Shown: piece by piece, positions 34,297-45,245 of the stretch | Layout of the letters: every line of letters begins with the position of its first letter | How positions within the stretch are numbered: the stretch's first letter is position 1 | Assembly (NCBI GenBank): GCA_032622095.1 | Contig: CP136065.1 | Location: 118,463,195-118,527,194 of the forward strand | From: Siphonodentalium dalli | Lineage: Eukaryota > Mollusca > Scaphopoda > Gadilida > Siphonodentaliidae | Reading direction: 5' to 3' | Length of the DNA stretch: 64,000 nucleotides | Made by a program: the position numbers and the translations under genes | The notes under the pieces: model-generated | Databases searched by the model: none | What the model was told of the DNA's origin: nothing | The model's input: only the letters and a program-made list of their open reading frames with translations

Positions 34297-35219
34297 TGAA
34301 TTTGGAGGATATTTAAATTGTACTTTAATTATCCCCCCCCCCCCATTCTCCCCAGTTGTTATTTGTTTATCAAACATGTCAGACAGATACGATCCGATCT
34401 GACCTGTGTAATAAGGAATGCTTATATTGTTAGTAGTGCAGCGGCCAAACGCCAAAAGTGGTCGGGTACCCCTACCCACGGTAGAACAAGTTAAAACCAA
34501 CTTTTTTTAAGGAGAAATATATACTGTTGACGAAAATGATAGTGAAAAATAACGGAATTGGTGGTGGGTATTCTCAAATCGACGATGAACGATACCCACC
34601 AGTGACTTTTTCCAGAAATTAACGATTTTGGTAAAGTGAGCCCTGCGGCTATGTCCTAAGTTATTTGCCCACATTGTTGGTGTTAAAATTACTACAGCAT
34701 ACCATGTCTCTACCTGATATGCAAAAAGTGTTGGTTAATTTAGATTTTCCTGCCATTTGGAGCGGAAACATTTATTTTTTGTTGAAAAATCGCTCTTTTT
34801 CACAAAAATAATATTTTTCAAACATTTAAATTGCTAGCAGTGTTGTTTAAACAAGCTGCCAGATGACATATGTTATTCTAATCTAGATTAATGACCTGTG
34901 TCTCTCTCTGTCTATCTGAGGAGATATATCTGCTACTGGATAGAACAGGTATTAAAGTTGGAAGTTGGAGATGATATTGGTTGGAAGGGATGTTGGTTGG
35001 GTGCAGGGTTGGGGAAGGGGGGGGGGGGGGGGTTTGGGTCTGGGCCATGTGGGAGGGGGGATGGGTAATGGAATATTTCTGTAATTTCATTAAAGATTGA
35101 AGTTTCATAACTTTGCAGATGTTATAATGGTGTAACTTTTTTCAAATTTTATAACATGTTTAAAAAATAATTTTTTAGTTTGTTAAATTGGGCCAGGTGA
35201 AAATTCAAAATATCTTAAT
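34297..35219. other. No gene; homopolymer C and G tracts
   Basis: C-run at 34331-34345; G-rich block 34960-35070 with a 16-G run. The G-rich block is in the same relative position as that at 11030, before units of the same repeat family. Confidence 0.5.
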
Positions 35220-35621
35220 TTAAATTTTGTTGTTTTGTTTTGAGTTATGTCACTGGCTCCGCCCACATTCGACCCAGTGACCTGATTTGAACAAATCTGA
35301 ATCACAGTCCCCCAAGGACCCTTTGTATCCAATATGAACCAATTCGGCCCAATGAAATTGAGAAGAAGTCGTTGTAAGAATTACTATTGTGAGAAAGAGT
35401 TATGGTCCTAGCTTCGTAACTATTTGACTGGGTGACCTCATTTGAACAAATCTGAATGTGATTCACCTAGGGAACATCCACACCAGATATGAACCCATTC
35501 CGTCTTACGGTTCTGGAGGAGAACATGATTCTTGACGGACGGACAGACGGATGGATGGACGGACGACGGACGAGGAGTGATGACTATAGCTCCACCGGAG
35601 ACTTCGTCTCAGGTGAGCTAA
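35220..35621 (+). mobile_element. Second copy of the GAGCTA-tail repeat element
   Basis: Two units (CACTGGCTCCGCCCAC..., GTTATGGTCCTAGCTTCG...), GACGGACGGACAGACGG run, then CTCCACCGGAGACTTCGTCT and AGGTGAGCTAAAAAG. Its tail is almost identical to 11940-11992 while the units have drifted more. Confidence 0.7.
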
Positions 35622-35781
35622 AAAGCAGTAAAATATAGTCAATTGATTTAAAAAGGACACTGTTCAAACCAATGTTATCGATACACAGACTACTGTAAAA
35701 ATGAAGATCAGATGACAATCAGAGCAGAGAATGAAACTTTTTGGCAAAATAAAATTTCTTTAGCCATTTTCGAAGTAAAAC

Positions 35782-36033
35782 GAGAGGCCGATCACGATCG
35801 GCAGATGTTTAACCCATACCTTGGCGCTAGCGATTAGCTATAACTGATAATTGGTCAAAGATATGATCACAGTAAAAAAAATACATATATGAGTACCTAA
35901 CTTAAAATCAAAAGCTAAAATAATTTGTCTTAAGAAGGGGTTAAAGTAATTGGGGTGGGGGAGAAGTCGTTTTAAATCTCATAACTCCATCCCTATTCAC
36001 ACAAGGACCTCTCACTGTGAGATCCAATTGTTT
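35782..36033 (+). repeat. Dispersed repeat, copy 2
   Basis: Partner of 34049-34296, same orientation, including GGGGTTAAAGTAATTGGGGT and ACCTCTCACTGTGAGATCC. Confidence 0.75.
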
Positions 36034-36479
36034 AGCCATTAATCAATTTGACAGATAGGATAAACAATTATCCAGCCAGCAGGTTGTTCATCTTTACCTT
36101 CATACAACCACCTCCTAGAGCTACATGTATGTAACATATGTTATCACTCAATTAATAACAGATTTCGCTTGGAATGACATCTATTAAAGGTATTCTCATA
36201 TACTATGGATATTGGATGTTCACATGACAATTTATTGATATCATTATATTACATGCAACTATTGCAATAAAATCTTCACATTTTCAATACAGGACTTCAC
36301 AACTAATTAATGAAATACAACTAAAACAAATTACATTTAGTGTCAATGACAAATTTTGTTTTTAATTAATTTTTTTTTTATTATTATTATAAAAGTTTTT
36401 AAATATTTGTTTATGTTAAATTAAGCGAGGAAATTCAATCTAAAAAAAATATGAAAAATCAAAATTTAAAATTTAAAAA
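36034..36479. other. No gene seen
   Basis: AT-rich DNA; T-run near 36367. Nothing recognised. Confidence 0.35.
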
Positions 36480-36727
36480 AAAAGAAGGGTCATACCTCCT
36501 TTAAAATAAATTGGATCGAACCCATATTCAAACTCGAACTGTATTTTGGGATGAGAAACCTATATACAATATTTGGTTCTGATCAAATAGAAATTGTTAA
36601 GAGTTATCGCATTATGCCTAAAGTGTCTACAAACTGACAGACAGACGGATGGACAGACGAGTGGTCAATCCGGACATTGACACTATGTGTAACATACCAT
36701 ACTATGGTATAGGTACACATAAAAAGT
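36480..36727 (+). mobile_element. Repeat element with GACA run, copy 1 (short)
   Basis: One unit (AATTGGATCGAACCCATATT, TCGAACTGTATTTTGGGATG), GACAGACAGACGGATGG run, then GAGTGGTCAATCCGGACA and the palindromic end ACCATACTATGGTATAGGT. Same 3' end as 37757. Confidence 0.65.
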
Positions 36728-37199
36728 TTTATCTCATGCAGAGTACAGAAAAAATACATCAAACCTGGTGTGCCCCTTTAATATTTCAATTCACATTTGT
36801 AACCAATTGAAATCAATGTCGAAAAAGCTTTCCATTAATATATAGATAAAACAAACTAGACCTACATTTCTAAGTGTTATGAACAATTATTTTGTTCCCA
36901 TAGACTGATACAGAGCTCTCAAGTTTTTAAAAGTTTGAAAACCAAAGTTGTCTTCCCATGCAACCAACAAAATTCCAATGGTAATGCTATCAAACAATGA
37001 AACCAGATTATGCCTTTAAGATGAAAATTAAATAACCATGCATATATTCCACCTATGATATGACCAGAGGAACTTAGCTCTATAAAGTATATGTGATAAA
37101 GCCAACACATCACCAAGCAGTTAATTAACTCAATACAAGAGAGAGAAACTTAATGGCATTGTAACTCACAGTGCCACCTGTGTATCTTTGATATATATC
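36728..37199. other. No gene seen
   Basis: AT-rich DNA. Nothing recognised. Confidence 0.35.
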
Positions 37200-37659
37200 A
37201 GTGATGAATAAAATAATCCAAGGGCCATAACTCCATTGAAAAGTACCGGATCAAACCCAAAATCGAACTTGATCTGTATTTTGAGTTGAGAAACTCACAT
37301 ACAAAATTTAGTTCCTATCAGTTGAAAAATTATTGATTTATCGAAGTGTTCATGAATTCTATTTCAAAGGGCCATAACTCCTTTAAAAACAATCGGATCA
37401 AACCCATATTCGAACTTGATCTGTATTTTGGTCCGATAAACTCGCATACCAAATTTGATTCTGATCAGATAATTTTTTTTTGAGTTGTGGTAGCATGCAT
37501 GAATTCTAAGTCGAAAAAGGGCCATAACTCCGTAAAATAAACTCGGATCGAACCCATATTCGAACTCGATCTGTATTTGGTGCTGACAAATTCATATACA
37601 AAATTTGGTTCCGATCAGATAGAAAATATTTCAGTTATCGCACCATGCGTAAAGTGTCT

Positions 37660-37693
<34 letters not shown>

Positions 37694-37757
37694 GAGTGGT
37701 CAATCCGGACAACGACACTATGTTTACCATACTATGGTATGGGTAAACATAAAAAGG
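37200..37757 (+). mobile_element. Repeat element with GACA run, copy 2 (three units)
   Basis: Three tandem units with GGGCCATAACTCC (37221, 37371, 37518) and GATCTGTATTTTG; spacing about 150 bp. Then (CAGA) repeated about nine times at 37662-37691, GAGTGGTCAATCCGGACAAC, and the palindrome TACCATACTATGGTATGGGTA near the end (core ACCATACTATGGTATGG). Confidence 0.7.
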
Positions 37758-37789
37758 AAATTGACCAATTTGGCCACCAACGGTGTGAG

Positions 37790-37935
37790 CTCTGGTGGTG
37801 ACAGTAGCTCTGGAACCGCCCCTTACTCTTATACTAAATACTCATCAACAAGTAGTTCCCTTTAAATAGGAAATAATCAGATAATAAGTTCAACAAACAA
37901 AGGTCGTTTGTTAACCCTATTATCTGAACATTTCC
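37790..37935. repeat. Dispersed repeat, uninterrupted copy
   Basis: Homologous to 22985-23340 without the MITE. Includes an inverted pair CAACAAACAAAGG / TCGTTTGTTAACC around 37891-37916. Confidence 0.7.
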
Positions 37936-37984
37936 CACCAATTTTTTACCATATTTCCATTCACATTGTTACGGGATTCAAGTT

Positions 37985-38150
37985 GCATGGCCTTTGAGTA
38001 TAGGTCAAATAGCTCACTTGAAAGCGGTTACTAATCATTGATTATTGTTGAACCGTGGTTGAAGAAAAACATGCGCTCAGAGTAGTCTCATGTATAATCA
38101 TGGGTATAATAGACCTGGCTAACTCAATAACTTTGCCACTTTCCTTTGAC
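37985..38150. repeat. Left inverted terminal repeat of the 37941 DIRS-like element
   Basis: Reverse complement of 40803-40945: GCCTTTGAGTATAGGTCAAA / TTGACCCAGACTCAAAGGC and GACCTGGCTAACTCAATAAC / GTTATTGGGTTAGCCAGGCC. Roughly 80% alike. Confidence 0.75.
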
Positions 38151-38186
38151 CTCCAGTTAGGATCACGTTGTATGCCCTAGTGCATT

Positions 38187-39500
38187 ATGTCTCACAAAAA
38201 TCGCCAAGCAGACCATGACGATTAGAGCTGCAATGATTCATAATTCCGATGCATCGCGTTTTAAAGTTCACGATGCAATGTATCCTATTGGGAGTGTGCA
38301 ATGCAATGCAAAATCAAATCATATATGCAGAGTTATCAATTGTCAGAGATACACACTTTTCCACTCAAAACTCCCACCTGGGCAGATCTGGGGACTGTAT
38401 TAGCTAAATTATAATCTATTTCTAATATCTGGCCATGCATTTTGGTCATTTTGGTCTTAATTTACATCAATGAATTTACTGAGGTGAACACTGATGAGAA
38501 TATACAAACTAAAAAAGATTAAGTGGTTCATCTAGTTTGCCAGTTGCCAAAAATTTGCATCGCGATCGCATCGTGATAGTAAAATCGCGATTCATATCGC
38601 ATCATGATGGTCTGAATCATTCAAGCCCTAATGATGATGCCTCAGATTCTGATCGCCAAGCCGATCCTCAACACAATATGACTGAGCCCAAGCGAACAGA
38701 TGCATCATATATGATCCCAAAGTGACAAAATACTTATATGAGGACTGAATCTGGATCCAATGGGAGGTCCACTACACTATTTTGTAATCAGGACACCGTG
38801 GAGCACCTTAATATCACAAATGACGGTTTATACTCACATCTCCGCTCCCGGAACCAATGCCTCCATCATCAAATCGACAAACCGATGAGCAGAATACCCC
38901 AAATTTAAGGACTGAAAATTAGGTCTGGACATCCATCCATGCAAGGCAAAATTTTTTGAACAGGCATGTACCAAAAGCACAATTTCTTGGAAACAATTCA
39001 TCAAACATCTTACGAAAAAAGGTTCTAACAGCTGATGATGTGACCACCATGAAAGGTAATCTCGTGGACCCCATCAGTGTTGGGACACACTCAATGCAAT
39101 CTTTCCATGCGACGTCGAGTTTTTCTTCATCCATGTCTAGATGCTAAATACAAATCTTTATTCTACAGAGATTTATATATATAATGCTTGCACAGATCAA
39201 CTCTTTGGTGATTTATCCACTAGATTGAAAGCAATTCACGAAACTCCAAAACTACTACCAGGTCATGCAATAAATGTCACCAACAACCAACCAGGTGGTC
39301 ACACTAACACTGGCACCACAAGGTACAATAATAACAGTAACAGATGTGGAACTGGAAGTCCTTTTTAGGCAAAGCACAGGTAGATTTCAACAGCTCCCAC
39401 TCACATCAGACCAATTACAGGGCAGGCAGCTACCGAAGAGGTTACGCATTTCCGAGGAATGGGCAATCGCCAAGCACATTAATAGTGAGTAATCATAGTG
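38187..39500 (+). pseudogene. DIRS gag-like region (broken)
   Basis: An ATG at 38187 opens a frame (MSHKNRQADHDD) that reaches the hAT MITE at 38223. Reading resumes in the same frame at 38639 (ASDSDRQADPQHNMTEPK) and stops at 38722. Downstream pieces in changing frames include FLGNNSSNILRKKV (38980s) and NACTDQLFGDLSTRLKAIHE (39180-39240), which fit the low-complexity polar gag of DIRS elements as I remember it. This protein would package the element RNA. Frameshifts and stops are many. The weakest part of the element call is the exact extent of gag. Confidence 0.5.
38223..38630. mobile_element. hAT-like MITE (408 bp) inside DIRS gag
   Basis: Ends TAGAGCTGCAATGATTC and, complemented, TAGGGCTTGAATGATTC (14-15 of 17). 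Flanks ATGACGAT (38215-38222) and ATGATGAT (38631-38638) form a 7-of-8 duplication. Subterminal GATGCATCGCG / CGCGATCGCATCG motifs. Removing the element and one flank copy restores the surrounding frame. Confidence 0.85.
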
Positions 39501-39509
39501 ATGTTTCAC

Positions 39510-40500
39510 ATTCTATTATGGCCGGTAGACTGAAACAGTTTACACAAATTTGGCAAAAATTCACTTCAGAAGCCTGGATACTTGGTGCAATCTCTGGATA
39601 TAGTAATGAATTTATTCAGTTACCATGTAAATTTGCGATTCCAAAACCTCTTAAATTCACTGATCAAAAATGTTGTCTAGACAATGCAGTGAATAGTTTA
39701 TTAACTAAGGGAGTGATCATTCGTTCTTTACATGAAAACGGCAAATTAATTTCCAACTTATTGCTTATGATGAAAAGACTGGTGGCCACAGACCAGTAAT
39801 CAATCTGAAACAAATAAATCAATTTGTGGAATACCATCATTTCAAATGGAAACTTCAGATCTAGTTCTAGAATCAATAGAACCTAACATGTATCTAACAT
39901 CTCACAATCTTCAAGACACTTACTTTAGCATCGCACTTGTTAAGTCTTCACAGAAGTTCATGTTTACCATTTGGCCTGACAACCAGACCCTGATTATTTA
40001 CCAAAATTCTTAAAACCAATTTAAGCACACTTCTGACAGTTGGGCATTAAATGTTGGTACTATATTGATGATTCTTTGATAGCTAATTCCAGCTATTCAT
40101 CTTGTATTCAACAGACACAATATATCAGAGATGTATTAGTATCTTTAGGGTTCTTGATAAATGATGAAAAATCAATTTTGAAAACCAACCCAATCTATTA
40201 CTTACTTGGGTTTCATTATCGAACCATTTGTCTCGGAATGTTATATTACAGAGAACTGGAAATAGACAAAAAACCTATGCATTATTGTTGACCAATTGTA
40301 ATTTTTAACACAAGTGCACGATCTCAGAGGCCAGCCTTCTTGAACCTACTTGGTGGAAAGATAATTTAGTGCCCATGAATGGACAAGTAGTTCGGAAACC
40401 ACCCATTTCTTGTATTCTCGAAACTGATTCATCACTACAAGGGTGGGGATCACATACCTTTCTCGATCAGGGACTGGCCTGGACATCACTGAAGATACAG
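39510..40500 (+). pseudogene. DIRS-type reverse transcriptase / RNase H remnant
   Basis: Would copy element RNA into DNA. Opening block AGRLKQFTQIWQKFTSEAW and LGAISGYSNEFIQLPCKF are the usual start of DIRS RT. Then LLTKGVIIRSLHENGKLISN. After frame changes come PVINLKQINQFVEYHHFK (39795-39850) and a degraded 'DLQDTYFSIAL' region. The polymerase active site YYIDDSLIANSSYS is intact at 40058-40100, followed by IRDVLVSLGFLINDEKS and LLGFHY. RNase H is marked by ETDSSLQGWGSHTF at 40420-40461. At least four frame changes and several stops. Assigned to DIRS rather than Gypsy because of this motif set and the inverted termini with ICR. Confidence 0.8.
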
Positions 40501-40595
40501 GTCAGATGATGACATGATGTTTATACACGATTAAACAGATGAGTTTACGTTCTTGCTCCATTCTCTCTTGAGCCCTAATTGTTGGCAGCTTCCAA

Positions 40596-40745
40596 CATGC
40601 AACTTTTATCCCCAACATTATGAATGGAAATATGGTAAAAAATCCGCATCTCATCACTGCTCTCATTCTAGCATCCCGTATCATCCATATCATCATATTG
40701 GAATTAACAGTGGCGGGATAAAAGTTACTGCCCTTAGTCCCACCC
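40596..40745. repeat. ICR of the 37941 DIRS-like element
   Basis: 40596-40643 mirrors the left end; 40696-40740 mirrors sequence outside the right inverted repeat (AACTTTTATCCC, CCAGTGTTCATTCC). Less well preserved than the ICR at 32525. Confidence 0.65.
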
Positions 40746-40802
40746 AGTTCCACTGTTCATTCCATTCAATTTGCCTCAATTAGGACCCCGCCTCTAATTT
40801 TA

Positions 40803-40990
40803 GCTTTCAAATGGCAACGTTATTGGGTTAGCCAGGCCTATTATGCCCATGAGTGCACATGTTTCTTCAACCATGGTTCACCAATCATTAATGATTAGTT
40901 ACCGATTTCAAGTGAGCAACTTGACCCAGACTCAAAGGCAATGCAACTTTTATCCCTTCCAGTGTTCATTCCAAAATGAAAAAAAATCCC
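40803..40990. repeat. Right inverted terminal repeat of the 37941 element
   Basis: Mirror of 37985-38150, followed by the right-specific end TGCAACTTTTATCCCTTCCA. Confidence 0.7.
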
Positions 40991-41010
40991 TCTCATTCAG
41001 TCGCATCCCG

Positions 41011-41276
41011 TAGTAAGACCCCTTTTGCACTTGTATTATACTTTCATATGTCTGTCGTGTGCTCATATATCCTGACCATCCCTCAAAATGAATAAAAGGT
41101 CGCCGACCGCACGTCCCCCGAATCGAGGTTGATTTTTGTGATGTTGGCATTTTTAAAAACAAAGAAGTCAAATTCTGGCAAAATTTTACTCCAACAAGAC
41201 GATGTCCTGCATATTCACAAAGGTAAGCCACACACCAAGTATCAAGAGATTCTTTTGAAGATTGCTCTATTTATCA
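41011..41276 (+). repeat. Start of a tandem repeat unit (see 44606-45240)
   Basis: The last ~60 bases (AAGCCACACACCAAGTATCA, AGAGATTCTTTTGAAGATTG) correspond to units at 44650-45180, so the TTAA-flanked block that follows interrupts this array. Confidence 0.6.
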
Positions 41277-41323
41277 TTAACCCTTCTATGACTGGAGCTT
41301 CCTAAAATTTTACCCAAAAAACC

Positions 41324-44300
41324 CAGGGGCGCATCCAGGAAATTTGAAAAGGGGGAGCGTTATGTATTGTTGTATATATGATGCGTAGCATCATCTGAGC
41401 CGCGGAGAGTGGGGGAGAGCATGAGAGGGGGGATTATTAAACCCCCCTCTGAGTCTCGTAGGTGGGGGTCTGGGAAATTTTGCTTATACTACATTCAAAA
41501 CGATGAGTTTTTCTGGGCCCAGTTTATATTGCTTTATATTAGGCTTATATGGAACGAGTGACAATAACATTCAGTAAAATTACGGTATACTATGGGGGGG
41601 TTAGTGATGGAAGATCAAAGCTTCTTTGAACATAGTCCAAGTCTTCTCGTACTAAAACCGGCTAAGATATTGGGATGGAGGTGCCGGTCTTTAGTCCGAG
41701 TTCCAGGCCCATGCATTCTTATGACACGACTTAAGCGTTAGTGACCCGCTCAAATAAAACCACAATTATATGAAATAAAATATCACAATTGCGACAATAA
41801 ACGGATATTTTCCGCAGAAGACATGCTATTTGATCTGAAACCCACATCAGTTGTGAATTGAAAGCGGTAATTTAATGCGAAAAGAGACATTTACCGCAAT
41901 GTTTACAAATTTTTAAAAGTATGCAAACTCAGTTGACCTCGCGAACTGTGTTCAGCATTTTCCGTTGAAAATATTCCGTAGATTTTCGACTGACAACGCA
42001 AATTACGATAAAAAATAAATAGATTAATTAAACATTGAAGATATAAATGTAATACATTAAATAAATTACGGGTAATTACAACCCTCTCAAAGTTTAAAAC
42101 AGTGTAAACACAACGAGGATTAGAATAAATAATATGGTGCTACATTTCCCACATTTGGTGGACTTCAGCGAAATATAGATATATACTAAGCGAACAGAGC
42201 AATATACTGCTCTTGTTAAGCACACAAAAAATCAAACAAAATTTGTATAAATTTTTAACCTTAAGTTTGAAAAGTCCCACTAAAACGGAAGAACTATATT
42301 TCGAAACTGTGTGATTCGGTTCTCCGATTATTTTATCAACACAAAAGTCAAAATGCACATGGATGAAAATCACACGCATGGCAAGTCAGACACAAGAGTT
42401 CTAATTTGCTCCAATTTTGACAAGTTGCTTGCGAAAATTGTCAACAAAACTACCTTTCTGATCCTCCATTATGTCATTAAGTTTTTAGTGCGGGAATTGT
42501 TCTCAAAGCACATTGGAAACTGGACTTTGCGGCGATCGGTTTTCACCATTTTGTTCGGAAAACCCCGCGCTATATATAGAAACGGAAACTAGAATACTCA
42601 GAACAAACACCGGACAATGCCGAAGTTCTTCGGAACCTGAGTTCGGCTTTCAGTTAAGTAAACAAACAGAAAAAACAGCGATGTTGGTGACAATCAACCG
42701 GAATATTCTATGCGTAATTTAACATGAAAGTTAGAATATTATACACCATTATGACCATAAGATGTCTCTCTTTCCGATGTATATAGCATCATGTATTGAT
42801 TCATTAGGTAAATCGAGTAAAATACACCACAGATTCCCGCCACAGATCGTGGGCGTAACTCGTGTGATAGGATTGGTATGCAAGCGGGCTTGGACTAAAA
42901 ACAGCAAATCGCCATCCCAATATCTTAGCTGGTTTTAGTACAAGAAGACTTGGACTACTTTGAACAGTGAACTTATTTTCTGAAAGTCTGTGCAAATGAT
43001 AGTGAATTATCTGGGCGACATGATGATTTTGGCACGCCGGACATGCCCATGGAATAAGCCCCCGGAATCACCGGGTCGCCTATGGTTTGGGCTGGTGCAT
43101 GTGAGAATATTTTGAAATTCAGATTGAATAGTTGCAAAATCATGGCTTCTAGACATTACTAGTATAGAGGTGTTTCGGCTGGCAATACAATGCATCTATC
43201 CAACCACTTTTAAAATTCCTCCATTTCCCATGCTGATTTGTTCAGTTTTACTTCTAATAGCCATCAGCTTCATGATACACCAGCAAAATAGTTCATCAAT
43301 ACAAGTCAAATGGGTGGTCCGATCAAACTCCAATCATCATGATGTACTTGTTTTATTAGTATAAACACAGTTTTTCACCAAAAAATATCTGACACCGAAC
43401 TGATTAACTAGTATTTCAATCCCCTATTCATCTACATTCTGGTTACATCCATAATGTTAATTTAAATATTGTATGTAGATTAATATCTGTTGTGTAAATG
43501 TTTGGGTTATGAATAAATATATGTTCAGTCAATCAACTGACTATTAAATGACGATTACGACACATGAAAACCGATGTTTTGAAGGACTCGTGACTTTTTT
43601 TAATTAAGCAATGGCAGATGCGTATTTGTCATGACCTAAAGATGTCTTATTATCACACATTTGTTCTAATTATGGTGGCACAACATGTGATGAAAGATAT
43701 AACCAATTTTAAATGCCATGCATATATACCATTGGAAACGCACCAGCAATGTATTTCTATAATAATTCGAAAATATACTATGTATACTAATACTGTACAT
43801 TATTATCATAGTACTTAGTATGGCGTATAAGCCTTTAGATAATCTCTTTACAATGATACTGCCGCCAGTGTGTTTTATAGTCCGAGCGTTGATCGGACTA
43901 CATTGTATAACCTAGAGTGCACTGTAGTCGACTCATATTTATCATTCATTTGTTCTTTACATATAGGTGGAATTGTCTAAATTTTGACTCCAATTATTAT
44001 AATTGCTATATTTATATTTGATAGAAATATTCAGTGTTGAAACTTCGGGCGCCCAAAACTTGGCGCCGGGCGAGACATTTTCCGACACTCCGATACAAAA
44101 TGTCGCAGAAATTGTTTGCTCTGCATGGCGAAAAAAATAGGCCGGGGCCCACATCTCTGGATGTTGGATTGGCCCCTTGCATGGCTATACATATTGCATG
44201 GAATACCAAATTTAAGTAATTTCAACCCACAGTTAAAATAACTATACGTTTGAGTAATGTAAACATGTAAACTGCTGTATTTGCATTCATGTCAGCAATA

Positions 44301-44424
44301 TTCAGTGCGGAATCTTCGGGTGCCCGAGACAAATGGCACGAGGATACCTCGCAAAAATTCCTTGCTCTGGCAAAAATAGGGGAGTGCGCGCCGGGGGGGC
44401 GCCCCCCCGTTGGATCCGCCCTTG
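41324..44424. mobile_element. hAT-like element candidate (3.1 kb), no target duplication
   Basis: Ends CAGGGGCGCATCCA and, complemented, CAAGGGCGGATCCA (12 of 14), the CAGGGGCGGATC type common among animal hAT elements. The expected 8-bp duplication is absent (AAAAAACC versus AACCCTAT), so either the boundary is off or the flanks have been rearranged. The interior has no transposase frame; it contains a tandem duplication (44030-44130 and 44295-44390, ATATTCAGTGTTGAAACTTCGG type). Confidence 0.5.
41628..42968. repeat. Inverted repeat, ~100-bp arms
   Basis: Arms about 41628-41730 and 42857-42968; anchors AGTCCAAGTCTTCTCGTACT / AGTACAAGAAGACTTGGACT and GCTAAGATATTGGGATGG / CCATCCCAATATCTTAGC. 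Between them a TATATATA box-like site at 42570 precedes a purine-rich stretch. No transposase recognised. Confidence 0.7.
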
Positions 44425-44605
44425 AACCCTATACTCCCTTAGGGAGCCTCAAATATATAAGAGAATGAATTGGCCTAACAATATTTATCTTGACATTGTA
44501 AATGAGTGCAGTCTCTTATATGTATACATGCAAGTCTTCCTTTGGGAGCTAGACTCCCATATATAAGAAAATGCACCAGCGCAGCTCCCATCATGAAAGG
44601 TTTAA

Positions 44606-45245
44606 GACAAAACAAATATTATTTTTAAATTGAATAAAATCAAACTTGGCCTGCGTCTTCTGAAATGTGAACCACCTACCAAATATCAAGAAATCTTTTT
44701 GAATATTGCTCATGTTACCATCCGGAAAACCCGAAGATAGTAATCTCAAGTCGAAAAGAGGAATAACTGCTTCGAAAATGATTGCATGGACAGCGAAATT
44801 GGCCTGCGTCTTCTCAAATGAGAACCACGTACCAAATATCAAGAAATTCAGTTGAATATAATGCTCAAGTTACCATGCGGACCAACATAAAAAGATCAAT
44901 TTATAAGTCGAAAAAGGGGTATAACTCCATCAAAAAACATTGGACCATGACCAAATTCCAACTTGGTCTGCGTCTTACTAAATGTAAACCAGGTACCAAA
45001 TATCAAGAAATTTTGTACAAGTTACCATGTGGACAACACGAAAACAGCAATATCTTAAGTCGAAAAAGGGGCATAACTACATAAAAAGTCATAGGACCAT
45101 TACCAAATTTGAACTTGGCCAGCGTCTTCTCAAATGTGAACCACGTACCAAATATCAAGAAATTCCATTGAATATTGCTTTAAGTTATCAACCCATGGCC
45201 AGATGGACGGACACAAGGATGCACGCACGCACCCACAGATATGCT
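44606..45245 (+). repeat. Tandem array, ~155-163 bp units
   Basis: GCGTCTTC recurs at about 44657, 44810, 44970 and 45123, each followed by AATGTGAACCACGTACCAAA and TATCAAGAAATT. The array ends in CATGGCCAGATGGACGGACA and a GCACGCACGCACCCACA run. Frames of 75-100 codons here are chance products of the units. Confidence 0.75.

Larger units (their letters stand above)
37941..41010 (+). mobile_element. DIRS-like retroelement with gag and RT/RNase H remnants
   Basis: Left end 37941-37989 is mirrored at 40596-40643 (about 43 of 49). The next block 37985-38145 is mirrored at 40803-40945 (right inverted repeat). 40696-40740 is mirrored just outside the right repeat at 40943-40985. So an ICR (40596-40745) complementary to both outer ends sits directly before the right inverted repeat, as in DIRS1. 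Between them are gag-like and RT/RNase H frames on the plus strand. No tyrosine recombinase was recognised, and at ~3.1 kb the copy is internally deleted. The right border is approximate. Confidence 0.75.
41281..44601. mobile_element. TTAA-flanked, piggyBac-like element split by another insertion
   Basis: TTAA at 41277-41280 and 44602-44605. Imperfect inverted ends CCCTTCTATGACTGGAGCT and, complemented, ACCTTTCATGATGGGAGCT. The right remnant (44425-44601) contains a diverged form of the hairpin seen at 23087 (ATATATAAGAGAATGAATTGG...). Both flanks lie in the same tandem repeat family. All but ~45 and ~177 terminal bases is the hAT-like block below. Confidence 0.6.

Noticed and set aside
42560-42700. 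TATATATA as a core promoter
   Set aside because: A TATA-like octamer is expected often in AT-rich DNA; no transcript or initiator evidence.
41324-44424. Firm hAT call for the 3.1-kb block
   Set aside because: Ends fit, but the 8-bp target duplication is missing and no transposase is seen; kept only as a candidate.
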